Source: an uncultured Psychroserpens sp. (GTDB taxonomy: Bacteria > Bacteroidota > Bacteroidia > Flavobacteriales > Flavobacteriaceae). Taken from it: a DNA stretch of 64,000 nucleotides. The translations under genes and the position numbers were made by a program. Each line of letters begins with the position of its first letter. Position 1 is the first letter of the stretch. This document shows positions 8,965-16,966 of the stretch, in pieces. The notes below the pieces were generated by a model. It saw only the letters and a program-made list of their open reading frames with translations, searched no databases and was not told where the DNA came from. The stretch covers positions 62,001 through 126,000 of the forward strand of contig NZ_CANMVN010000010.1 of NCBI RefSeq assembly GCF_947501425.1. Direction: 5' to 3'.

Positions 8965-9968
8965 TCGTTGGGAACTTTAAAATGAATACAATTAGAGATG
9001 CTATTGGCCATAAAATATTTAATACGCGTATATCCTTTGAGGTGTTTGGTTTCTCTCCAGGTATGTGACAAAATTTGTCTGAAATACGGAAATAGATCCA
9101 TGGCATTAGAAATATCGTCTTTGTATTGTGACTCTTTTTTATCGAGATACTTTCGAACAGCTTTTAATAATAAAGGACCGATGACTAAATACCAAAGCAT
9201 TAAAATCAGGAAACTACGCAAGATAACATAAATGCCTTTTTTCCATCCTAATAACGTACCACCAAAGAATGTAAATGCTAAAACAATAATAGCTACTGTA
9301 ATTAACCAAATCCAGATAATTTTAGACCCAAAGCCCTTTTTTACTGTTTTTTGATGAGTAACAAGCTTATAATTTTCAAGATAAAAGTCTGTTTCTTTTT
9401 TACTCGCTATGATTTCTATAATACTCTTAATAAATAAACCTGCTAGAAGTCCGCATATAGCATAAACCGACAAATAGGTTATAATTAAAACTGAAGTTGT
9501 AGAGGTATTGGAGACAAAATTTAATTTACTTTGTACCCATTCACCATAAATATTGATAGCTTCCCAAAGTTCTGTACCATAGACTATGGTAAGAATCAAT
9601 AGTTTTTGTAGTGCAGACTCTAAAAAAGTAATCACACCTAAAACCATCAACACTGTACCTCTCCAGGAAAACTTAGAGAATAAAAATGCTCCAAAAACAG
9701 CTTGAAAACTTACAGCTACATATGCGCCAAATGGCGAATAAGGACTCACAGCCATTTTTATAATCAATACGACGACTAGTGCTTTCAAAATAGCCTGCCA
9801 CTTATGATCTGCGTAATATGCGATTAGGCTAATTAGCAAAATAGAGATTCCACCAACAATCAATCCTGTAAATGGTGTATTAAAAACATGTAGAAATCCA
9901 CCAAGACCAGACTCATTTAAAGCCCAGAGTGCTGTTAATTTATCTATAATTGATTTATTGTTCTTCAT
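8961..9968 (-). CDS. Polytopic membrane protein of the xdhC operon, function unknown
   Basis: This 335-residue protein has about seven hydrophobic segments: five between residues 30 and 190 and two near 215-265. It ends in a basic cytoplasmic-looking tail of about 70 residues. The segment MAVSPYSPFGAYVAVSFQA resembles the small-residue-rich helices of ECF transporter S components, but I cannot assign it firmly. Its start abuts the xdhC stop, and its end overlaps the NTPase start by 4 bp, so the three are tightly coupled. It could be a purine or cofactor transporter or a membrane partner in dehydrogenase maturation. Confidence 0.65.
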   Translation of the reverse strand: MKNNKSIIDKLTALWALNESGLGGFLHVFNTPFTGLIVGGISILLISLIAYYADHKWQAILKALVVVLIIKMAVSPYSPFGAYVAVSFQAVFGAFLFSKFSWRGTVLMVLGVITFLESALQKLLILTIVYGTELWEAINIYGEWVQSKLNFVSNTSTTSVLIITYLSVYAICGLLAGLFIKSIIEIIASKKETDFYLENYKLVTHQKTVKKGFGSKIIWIWLITVAIIVLAFTFFGGTLLGWKKGIYVILRSFLILMLWYLVIGPLLLKAVRKYLDKKESQYKDDISNAMDLFPYFRQILSHTWRETKHLKGYTRIKYFMANSISNCIHFKVPNE

Positions 9969-10748
9969 CTATTTAGACATTGCCTGATAATGGATCTGTA
10001 ATAATTGAGCAACAACGCTAATGGCTATTTCTTTTGGTGTATCTCCTCCTATCTCTAACCCAATTGGACAAATCACATTTTGCATGCCTTCCTTGACATT
10101 TAACTCTTTGATAAGCATATTATTAAACCTTACACGCTTGGTTTTGCTTCCTATCAAACCTAAAAATTTTGTCTCATTCTGAAGCGCCATTGCAACAATA
10201 TTAAAATCGATGGCGTGATTATGAGTCATTACTAAAACATAACATTGATTTCCCCAAGTTACAGCATCACTAAATGTTTTGAAATCATACTCGTTGACTT
10301 GACATGTAGTAATACTGTTATCCAAAATAATACTAGAAAACCAATCATCACGAGAATCAATCAATTTGACATCAAATGGTGTATCTACTAACAATTTGGC
10401 TATTTCAACACCAATGTGTCCTGCGCCAAATAAAAACAATTCTGGTGATTGATTCATAGGTTCAATGATAAATTCTACTTTTCCTCCACAACACTGTTCA
10501 AACTCAGGTCCTAAAGTATAATTGGATTCAATAATTCTACTTTCATTAATCGCGACTATTGCTTCTTCAATAGCTTTAAATTCTAATTTCCCTCCTCCAA
10601 TAGTACCAAAACTGGATTTATCTTTAGTCACTATCATCCTTGAACCAACAACACATGGTGTTGATCCTAGACACTTTGTAACAGTAACTAAAGCTACTGG
10701 CTCACGTTTTTGTTTAAATTCTGATAATAGTTCAATCCAGTTTTTCAT
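9969..10748 (-). CDS. xdhC: XdhC-family molybdenum-cofactor maturation factor
   Basis: The 259-residue protein has the XdhC/CoxI N-terminal motif (VTKCLGSTP...GSRM, then GTIGGGKLE), a CCGG motif, and a C-terminal Rossmann-type domain with FGAGHIG and the tail signature CPIGLEIGGDTPKEIA. XdhC binds and sulfurates Mo cofactor and inserts it into xanthine dehydrogenase. It heads the minus-strand operon convergent with guaD-xdhA-xdhB. It probably also serves the IorB-like enzyme at the window start. Confidence 0.9.
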   Translation of the reverse strand: MKNWIELLSEFKQKREPVALVTVTKCLGSTPCVVGSRMIVTKDKSSFGTIGGGKLEFKAIEEAIVAINESRIIESNYTLGPEFEQCCGGKVEFIIEPMNQSPELFLFGAGHIGVEIAKLLVDTPFDVKLIDSRDDWFSSIILDNSITTCQVNEYDFKTFSDAVTWGNQCYVLVMTHNHAIDFNIVAMALQNETKFLGLIGSKTKRVRFNNMLIKELNVKEGMQNVICPIGLEIGGDTPKEIAISVVAQLLQIHYQAMSK

Positions 10749-10881
10749 TCTTGATAAAAAGAGAATTTAAAAGTAAGACTTTTTTAATGTAAACCATATT
10801 TCAAATTCAATCAAAAAAATAAATTAGTAATCTGATAAATTTTCTGTTAAGTTTGATAATTATTAACGACTTAAAACTCAG

Positions 10882-10914
10882 TTGTTATTTTTTACGTAGA
10901 TATTAATAACTTTA
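10882..10914 (+). promoter_or_regulatory. Probable promoter of the arsenosugar operon
   Basis: A -33-like TTG (10882-10884) and a -7-like TAACTTTA (10907-10914) are separated by 22 bp. This is one base off the Bacteroidota consensus TAnnTTTG. The ATG of the first operon gene follows 13 bp later, so the leader would be very short. The call rests on position and consensus only. Confidence 0.4.
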
Positions 10915-10927
10915 GAACTATTAGAAC

Positions 10928-11263
10928 ATGTCAAAAACATATTACGATCCTGCAGATCTGAGAAAATTTGGAAACATTACCGAATGGAGTGAAGAACTTG
11001 GAAATAAATTCTTCGACTATTATGGGAAAGTTTTTGAAGACGGTGCGCTTACAGCAAGAGAAAAATCACTTATAGCCTTAGCTGTTGCTCACACAGAACA
11101 ATGTCCTTACTGTATAGATGCCTACTCAAAAGATGGACTTCAAAGAGGTGTAACCAAAGAGGAGATGATGGAAGCTATTCATGTTGGTGCTGCAATAAAA
11201 AGTGGAGCAACTCTAGTGCATGGCGTACAAATGATGAATAAAGTGAATAAATTAGACGGATAG
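10928..11263 (+). CDS. Arsenosugar-associated AhpD/carboxymuconolactone decarboxylase-like protein
   Basis: The 111-residue, all-helical AhpD-like protein has the redox-active CxxC (C59, C62 in EQCPYC) preceded by H55, as in alkylhydroperoxidase AhpD. This small peroxidase-like family is a regular neighbour of the ArsS radical SAM protein in arsenosugar loci. It is the first gene of an eight-gene operon. Its exact role is unknown; disulfide reduction or handling of thiolated arsenic is plausible. Confidence 0.8.
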   Translation: MSKTYYDPADLRKFGNITEWSEELGNKFFDYYGKVFEDGALTAREKSLIALAVAHTEQCPYCIDAYSKDGLQRGVTKEEMMEAIHVGAAIKSGATLVHGVQMMNKVNKLDG

Positions 11264-11299
11264 TAATCTACGTTACAAAACCTCAGTCTTAAGATTAAT

Positions 11300-12364
11300 A
11301 TGACAAAATTAAAGACCCAATCCCTACACAAAAAAGGAAGTGATCTCGCCCAAAGTAACAGGCAACTTGAGATTTTATCTAATGGTATATTTCAGAATGG
11401 AGACTTACCAAAATTCAAGGATAAAATTTCAGAAACAAATCAATTTCCGCTCAAAGCAAAACAACTAGAAATCTTGCAGATCAATGTTGGTTACATGTGT
11501 AATCAGGTTTGTGAGCATTGCCATGTTGATGCTGGTCCAGACCGAAAAGAGATCATGACACGTGACACCATGTTACAGTGCCTTGAAGTGATTAAAAACT
11601 CTGGTGCGCATACACTTGACCTAACTGGAGGTGCTCCAGAAATGAATCCAGATTTTAGATGGTTTGTTGAAGAAGCTGCTAAAGTGGGTATCAAAGATTT
11701 TATTGTACGCTCCAACTTAACGATCATTCGTGCTAATAAAAAATACTATGATCTACCCGAATTCTTTAAAAAGCATAACGTTCATGTAGTAAGCTCAATG
11801 CCTCACTGGACTCGTGGAAAAACAGATAAACAACGTGGTGATGGTGTTTTTGATAAATCTATAAAAGCTTTACAAGAACTCAATGCTGTAGGCTACGGAA
11901 TTCCAGATAGTGATTTACGATTGGATTTGGTCTATAATCCTTCGGGCGCATTTTTACCAGGAGACCAAATGTCTATGGAAAAAGATTTCAAAAAAGCATT
12001 GATGGAAGATTTCGGGATTCAATTCCATAATTTATTTGCTATTACCAACTTACCTATAGCTCGTTTTCTGGATTATTTAATTGCTTCTGAAAATTATGAA
12101 GATTACATGTATCAGCTTGTTGATGCTTACAATCCTGCAGCAGTTGCCAATGTCATGTGTACAAATACCTTATCGGTAAGCTGGGATGGTTATTTATACG
12201 ACTGTGATTTTAACCAAATGCTAGAACTTCCCGTGAATAGTAAAGCGAAGCACATTTCAGATTTTAATGAAGAATTATTAGAAGGACGCAATATTGTTAT
12301 TTCTCAACACTGCTATGGCTGTACAGCAGGTGCAGGAAGTAGTTGTCAAGGTGTTGTTGCATAA
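11300..12364 (+). CDS. arsS: Arsenosugar biosynthesis radical SAM protein ArsS
   Basis: The 354-residue radical SAM protein has CNQVCEHC (C67, C71, C74) binding the 4Fe-4S/SAM cluster and a C-terminal Cys-rich domain ending CYGCTAGAGSSCQG. This matches the ArsS/rSAM-SeCys family, which transfers the 5'-deoxyadenosyl group of SAM to dimethylarsenite, the first carbohydrate-forming step towards arsenosugars. Many relatives have selenocysteine in the C-terminal domain; here the frame has only Cys codons and no in-frame TGA. It is followed 2 bp later by the rhodanese gene. Confidence 0.88.
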   Translation: MTKLKTQSLHKKGSDLAQSNRQLEILSNGIFQNGDLPKFKDKISETNQFPLKAKQLEILQINVGYMCNQVCEHCHVDAGPDRKEIMTRDTMLQCLEVIKNSGAHTLDLTGGAPEMNPDFRWFVEEAAKVGIKDFIVRSNLTIIRANKKYYDLPEFFKKHNVHVVSSMPHWTRGKTDKQRGDGVFDKSIKALQELNAVGYGIPDSDLRLDLVYNPSGAFLPGDQMSMEKDFKKALMEDFGIQFHNLFAITNLPIARFLDYLIASENYEDYMYQLVDAYNPAAVANVMCTNTLSVSWDGYLYDCDFNQMLELPVNSKAKHISDFNEELLEGRNIVISQHCYGCTAGAGSSCQGVVA

Positions 12365-12366
12365 TT

Positions 12367-12861
12367 ATGAAAAACAAATTGCTTTACATATGTGTCTTTT
12401 TATCAGCTCTAGGATTCTCTCAAGAATCACTTGATGATCTGCTAAAACAATATAATACTCATGATGTCCCTTACATTTCTGTGGAAGAATTAGCCATGCC
12501 AAAAACCAATGCTATTGTTTTGGACGCTCGTGAACGAAACGAGTTTGAAGTTAGTCATCTTAAAGACGCTATTTATGTTGGATATGATCATTTTCAACTA
12601 CAAGATATTACAAAACAACTACCTGATAAAAATAAAGAGATCGTTGTATATTGCTCATTGGGAATTCGCTCCGAAGTTATAGCTAGCAAACTCAAAAACG
12701 CCGGCTATACCAACGTCAAAAACTTGTATGGTGGTATATTCGAATGGAAGAATAAAAATTTCAATGTTTATAATGCAACACAAAAAGAGACCGATAGTGT
12801 TCATGTGTTCTCTAAGCTATGGAGTAAATGGTTAAAAAAAGGAATAAAAGTGTATGAGTAA
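12367..12861 (+). CDS. Secreted rhodanese-like protein
   Basis: I chose the ATG at 12367 because it begins a clear signal peptide (MKNKLLYICVFLSALGFSQ) and lies 2 bp after arsS; an upstream in-frame start would overlap arsS. The mature protein of about 145 residues is one rhodanese domain with the active-site loop CSLGIRS, so the catalytic Cys is present, and YGGIFEW near the C-terminus. It probably handles sulfur or thiolated arsenicals in the periplasm. It overlaps the next gene by 8 bp. Confidence 0.8.
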   Translation: MKNKLLYICVFLSALGFSQESLDDLLKQYNTHDVPYISVEELAMPKTNAIVLDARERNEFEVSHLKDAIYVGYDHFQLQDITKQLPDKNKEIVVYCSLGIRSEVIASKLKNAGYTNVKNLYGGIFEWKNKNFNVYNATQKETDSVHVFSKLWSKWLKKGIKVYE

Positions 12862-13483
12862 AGAACTTGTCATTGTTTTTGTAAAGAACATTAAACTCGG
12901 TAAAGTAAAAACAAGATTGGCCAAAACTATTGGAGACGAGGCTGCATTTGAGGTCTACAAAGAGTTGGTAAAAGTCACTGAACATGCTACTAAAGCACTC
13001 AACACACCTGTTCGTGTGTATTATTCAGATGTTATAGTAGATACAAAATGGGAAAACCACTACAAAGCTGTACAAGAAGGCAATACTCTTGGAGAACGAA
13101 TGCAAAATGCTTTTTTAAAAGGCTTTGAAGATGGCTATAAGCGTATTGTTCTGATTGGATCAGACTTACCAGATATAAATGCTACCCATATTCAAAATGG
13201 ATTAGAAGCCCTGAAAACTTCTGATGTTGTTTTTGGTCCTGCAGAAGATGGAGGGTATTACCTTATTGGCTTATCTGAAATGAATCATATGGTGTTTACA
13301 AACAAACCCTGGAGTCAAAGTCATTTACTATCGGAAACCTTATCAGAATTAAAAGAAAATAACACTACATTCACTACCTTAGTGACCTTAAATGATATTG
13401 ATACTTTTGAAGATCTAATTGCATCAGGTTTTTATAAAAACAATATTGAATTGCAACGCAAAATCAAACAATTAAATGATTAA
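12854..13483 (+). CDS. TIGR04282-type arsenosugar glycosyltransferase (DUF2064)
   Basis: The 209-residue nucleotidyl/glycosyltransferase-fold protein has KxGKVKTRLAKTIG near the N-terminus, GSDLPDI near residue 100 and GPAEDGGYYLIG near residue 130. These are signatures of the rSAM/selenodomain-associated transferase 1 family. In arsenosugar loci it is thought to act on the sugar part of the arsenic compound. It overlaps the upstream rhodanese and downstream phosphorylase genes by 8 bp each, so the operon is tightly packed. Confidence 0.82.
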   Translation: MSKELVIVFVKNIKLGKVKTRLAKTIGDEAAFEVYKELVKVTEHATKALNTPVRVYYSDVIVDTKWENHYKAVQEGNTLGERMQNAFLKGFEDGYKRIVLIGSDLPDINATHIQNGLEALKTSDVVFGPAEDGGYYLIGLSEMNHMVFTNKPWSQSHLLSETLSELKENNTTFTTLVTLNDIDTFEDLIASGFYKNNIELQRKIKQLND

Positions 13484-14288
13484 ATTCATCACTGAAACAG
13501 CAGACTACTTAGTCTCTAAAGGTTTCGATAATCCAGAAATAGGAATCATTCTTGGAACAGGTCTCGGACAACTAATTAACGAGGTTGAAATCCTTCAAGA
13601 AGTAAGTTATAATCACATTCCAAATTTCCCAACAGCTACTGTAGAATTTCACAAAGGAAAATTGATCTACGGAAATCTAGGCAATAAAAAAGTTGTGGTT
13701 ATGCAAGGCCGATTTCATGTGTATGAAGGATATTCACTTCAGGATGTGACTTATCCTGTTCGTGTCATGGAAAAACTAGGTATTCATACGCTATTAGTTT
13801 CTAATGCCTCTGGAGCCATTAACCTCAACTTTAAAAAAGGAGAATTAATGCTTATTGAAGACCACATTAACCTTCAGGGCAGCTCTCCCTTAGCTTTTAA
13901 AGGTGTTGAACAATTAGGTGAGCGTTTTACTGATATGAGCGCTCCATACAACCACGATATCAATACCAAATTCAAAGCCATTGCAAAAGCTCATAACATC
14001 AAACTTCATGAGGGTGTGTATGCCAGCGTTGTTGGACCACAACTGGAAACCAGAGCAGAGTACAGAATGCTGAAAATCATTGGAGCTGATGCCGTCGGAA
14101 TGAGTACTGTTCCCGAAATTATTGTAGCTAATCATTTAAATTTAAAAGCTGCTGCAGTATCAGTTTTAACTGATGAATGCGACCCAGATCATCTGAAACC
14201 TGTTGATATTGCCGAAATTATTGCCATGGCAGGAAAAGCAGAACCGCATATGATTACCCTTTTTAAAGAATTAATAAAACAATTGTAA
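13476..14288 (+). CDS. punA: Purine nucleoside phosphorylase (trimeric PNP type)
   Basis: The 270-residue protein has PNP family-2 motifs: GTGLGQL (phosphate loop), RFHVYEGYS, NASGAIN, GPQLETRAEYRM and GADAVGMSTVPE. It phosphorolyses purine nucleosides to base and ribose-1-phosphate. Inside this operon its likely substrate is the 5'-deoxyadenosyl arsenical made by ArsS, releasing adenine and leaving the arsenic-bearing sugar phosphate; ordinary purine salvage is an alternative role. It lies 2 bp before arsM. Confidence 0.88.
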   Translation: MIKFITETADYLVSKGFDNPEIGIILGTGLGQLINEVEILQEVSYNHIPNFPTATVEFHKGKLIYGNLGNKKVVVMQGRFHVYEGYSLQDVTYPVRVMEKLGIHTLLVSNASGAINLNFKKGELMLIEDHINLQGSSPLAFKGVEQLGERFTDMSAPYNHDINTKFKAIAKAHNIKLHEGVYASVVGPQLETRAEYRMLKIIGADAVGMSTVPEIIVANHLNLKAAAVSVLTDECDPDHLKPVDIAEIIAMAGKAEPHMITLFKELIKQL

Positions 14289-14290
14289 TA

Positions 14291-15259
14291 ATGAGTTATT
14301 TAAACGCCACAAACAATCTCTATAAAGAAGCTGCATTAACTCCAGATGTTGGATTATGCTGTACAACCAATCCTATTTGGGAATTGCCCGGACTTAAAAT
14401 CCCTAGAATCATGCAGGAAATGAATTATGGCTGTGGAAGTACCGTTCACGCACGCGATTTAACTAACAACCCTAAAATGTTGTATGTTGGTGTTGGTGGC
14501 GGAATGGAGTTGTTGCAATTCTCATATTTCAATCGACAAAAAGGTGGTGTTATTGGTGTAGATGTTGTGGATGAAATGTTAGAAGCATCACGCAAAAATT
14601 TTATTGAAGCCGAAGCACAAAATGATTGGTTCAAAAGTGAGTTTGTAGAACTCAAAAAAGGAGATGCTATGAATCTTCCTGTCGAAGATAATAGTATTGA
14701 TGTCGCAGCACAAAATTGTTTGTTTAATATTTTTAAAGCCGAAGATCTGAAAAAAGCTATCGCCGAAATGTATCGTGTGCTAAAACCGCATGGTAGATTG
14801 GTCATGAGTGATCCTACTTGTGAGCAACCAATGAATGACACCTTACGGAATGATGATAGACTCAGAGCTCTTTGTCTGAGTGGAAGCTTGCCAATTGCTG
14901 ATTATGTTAAGGCATTGACCGACGCAGGATTTGGAACCATCGAGATCAGAGCCAGAAAGCCTTACCGAATTTTAGATCCTAAACACTATCCTACAGAAGA
15001 GTTGATTTATATAGAATCTATTGAAGTTGCTGCTATAAAAGATCCTATGCCTGCTGATGGTCCATGTATTTTTACTGGTAAAGCAGCAATATATTATGGA
15101 GATGAAGACTATTTTGACGATAAAGCAGGTCATGTATTATTAAAAAATCAACCCTTAGCTATTTGTGATAAAACTGCTGGTGTATTAGCGTCACTAGGAA
15201 GAGATGATATTTTTATTAGTGAATCTACTTACCACTATGATGGAGGTGGCTGTTGCTAA
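14291..15259 (+). CDS. arsM: Arsenosugar biosynthesis arsenite methyltransferase ArsM
   Basis: The 322-residue class I SAM-dependent methyltransferase has a SAM loop in VGVGGGMELL (about 57-66) and DPTCEQP. Conserved cysteines fit trivalent arsenic binding: C23-C24, C48, the Cys in DPTCEQ, and a terminal GGGCC (C321, C322). It methylates arsenite to dimethylarsenite, the acceptor for ArsS. The C-terminal extension after about residue 215 is that of the arsenosugar-cluster ArsM subgroup. It is followed by a 146-bp gap containing an inverted repeat. Confidence 0.87.
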   Translation: MSYLNATNNLYKEAALTPDVGLCCTTNPIWELPGLKIPRIMQEMNYGCGSTVHARDLTNNPKMLYVGVGGGMELLQFSYFNRQKGGVIGVDVVDEMLEASRKNFIEAEAQNDWFKSEFVELKKGDAMNLPVEDNSIDVAAQNCLFNIFKAEDLKKAIAEMYRVLKPHGRLVMSDPTCEQPMNDTLRNDDRLRALCLSGSLPIADYVKALTDAGFGTIEIRARKPYRILDPKHYPTEELIYIESIEVAAIKDPMPADGPCIFTGKAAIYYGDEDYFDDKAGHVLLKNQPLAICDKTAGVLASLGRDDIFISESTYHYDGGGCC

Positions 15260-15325
15260 ATATTGAAAGGACATCGTCTGAATGTTAGGTTTGCCACAAT
15301 TAACTGACCAATATGAAGTATGTCA

Positions 15326-15377
15326 TTACGAATAAAAATTGGCTTCACTTAAAACCTTAAGCCAAGATTTTTCGTAA
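15326..15377. repeat. Long imperfect inverted repeat between arsM and DUF547
   Basis: Arms at 15326-15345 and 15359-15377 flank a 13-base loop. The outer TTACGAA and inner TTGGCTT blocks pair exactly, with a few mismatches and one bulge between them. No T-tract follows, so it is not a standard terminator. It could be an RNA processing or attenuating structure within the operon. Confidence 0.5.
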
Positions 15378-15405
15378 GTATGTATAGTTCTTAAAACAAC
15401 AAACG

Positions 15406-16278
15406 ATGCCATATTTAAAATATATTCTAGTCTTATTATTAAGTATTACAACTTACAGTTGTTGCGCAACACAAGCTGTAGTTAAAGAAGAGAAGATAAT
15501 TGCAGAAACTGATACTAATACTAAAAGCGAAGTTGTTATCACTGAAGTAGAAGCCATAAACAAAGCTAATATTCCAAACGAAGACCTAAACACTGAAACA
15601 GATAGCTTAGTTTCAACTGCAACTGGTAGGTTTATAATTTCACATGATACCTGGAATACCTTATTGCAAAAAAACGTATCAGACCAGGGCAATGTTAACT
15701 ACAAAGGGTTTAAAACAGATATTTCAGCATTTAATTCATACCTAACATTACTTTCTGAAAATCCTCCAGAGACCTCTTGGACTAAAGATGAAACGCTTGC
15801 CTATTGGATCAATGTCTATAACGCATTTACAGTAAAGCTCATTTTGGATAATTATCCCGTAAAAAGTATCAAAGACATTAATGGTCCTTGGAATCATAGA
15901 TTTATCAACATTGGTGAGAAATGGTTCACACTCAATGATGTTGAACATAGAATTATTCGTAAAATGGATGAACCCAGAATTCATTTTACATTGGTATGCG
16001 CCGCAGTTTCTTGTCCGAAACTATACAACAAAGCTTTTACTGCTAAGACTTTAGAAGCTGATCTTGACAAATTAACCAGAGCATTTTTAAGTGATCCTTC
16101 TAAAAATGAACTGAGTGAAAACAGCATTAAACTCTCTAGAATATTTAAGTGGTATGGAGGTGATTTTAAAACTAATGGAAATTCTCTAATTGATTTTTTA
16201 AATCAGTATTCAGAAGTGACCATTTCTAGTAGAGCCAAAAAGAGTTATAAGGATTATAATTGGGATTTGAATGAATAA
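15406..16278 (+). CDS. DUF547 lipoprotein of the arsenosugar operon
   Basis: This is a 290-residue exported protein. Its hydrophobic N-terminus ends in TYSCC, a lipobox-like site, followed by a low-complexity Glu/Thr/Asn linker to about residue 70. The DUF547 domain follows with AYWINVYNAF, HFTLVCAAVSCPKL and FKWYGGDF. The invariant Cys-Pro and His suggest a thiol-hydrolase-like site, but the family has no established activity. It is separated from arsM by 146 bp and overlaps the following glycosyltransferase by 8 bp, so it belongs to the cluster. A paralogue lies at 25991-26701. Confidence 0.82.
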   Translation: MPYLKYILVLLLSITTYSCCATQAVVKEEKIIAETDTNTKSEVVITEVEAINKANIPNEDLNTETDSLVSTATGRFIISHDTWNTLLQKNVSDQGNVNYKGFKTDISAFNSYLTLLSENPPETSWTKDETLAYWINVYNAFTVKLILDNYPVKSIKDINGPWNHRFINIGEKWFTLNDVEHRIIRKMDEPRIHFTLVCAAVSCPKLYNKAFTAKTLEADLDKLTRAFLSDPSKNELSENSIKLSRIFKWYGGDFKTNGNSLIDFLNQYSEVTISSRAKKSYKDYNWDLNE

Positions 16279-16966
16279 AATTTCCATTATCATTCCTGTT
16301 CTCAATGAAGCAAAAACTATTGAGGCTTTATTATGTCATTTAGTTGACAATGCACTCTTGGAGAACATTTCAGAAATTATAATTGTCGATGGAGGCAGTA
16401 CAGACGGTTCTCAGGAGATCATCAAAAACTCGGGTTTAAACATCATTCTTTTATCCTCGCCAAAAGGAAGGGCTATCCAAATGAATGCAGGCGTAAAAGT
16501 TGCAAAAGGGAATATTCTATACTTTTTACATGCCGATTCTTTTCCGCCTAATCAGTACGATAAACTGATCTTAAATGAAATTGAAAAAGGCCATAAAGCT
16601 GGATGTTTCAGATTACAATTTGACAGTAACCATTGGTGGTTACGCTTAGCAAGCTGGCTTACTCAGTTCTCATGGAGAGCTTGTCGTGGCGGAGATCAGA
16701 GCCAGTTTATTACCCGAAAGCTTTTTGACGATATTGGTGGTTATGATGAACGCTATATGATTTATGAAGATAATATGCTCATTAATGCTTTATATGCCAG
16801 AAATCAATATGTAGTCATCAATAAAAAGATAACAACCTCAGCACGACTTTATGAAAAACATGGCGTTTGGAAACTTCAGTATCACTTTTGGAGTATCTAT
16901 GTTAAAAAATGGTTTGGTGCTTCTGCAGATGAACTATTTGCGTATTATAAAAAGTATATTTGTTAA
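16271..16966 (+). CDS. TIGR04283-type arsenosugar glycosyltransferase (GT2)
   Basis: The 231-residue GT-A protein has IIPVLNEA, VDGGSTDGS, GRAIQMNAG, a DxD-like HADS and RGGDQSQFI, then a YEDN motif. These are hallmarks of the rSAM/selenodomain-associated transferase 2 family found with ArsS. It probably adds the aglycone or links the arsenosugar to a lipid or polar head. It is the last gene of the operon and overlaps the convergent nicotinamide phosphoribosyltransferase gene by 4 bp. Confidence 0.83.
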   Translation: MNKISIIIPVLNEAKTIEALLCHLVDNALLENISEIIIVDGGSTDGSQEIIKNSGLNIILLSSPKGRAIQMNAGVKVAKGNILYFLHADSFPPNQYDKLILNEIEKGHKAGCFRLQFDSNHWWLRLASWLTQFSWRACRGGDQSQFITRKLFDDIGGYDERYMIYEDNMLINALYARNQYVVINKKITTSARLYEKHGVWKLQYHFWSIYVKKWFGASADELFAYYKKYIC

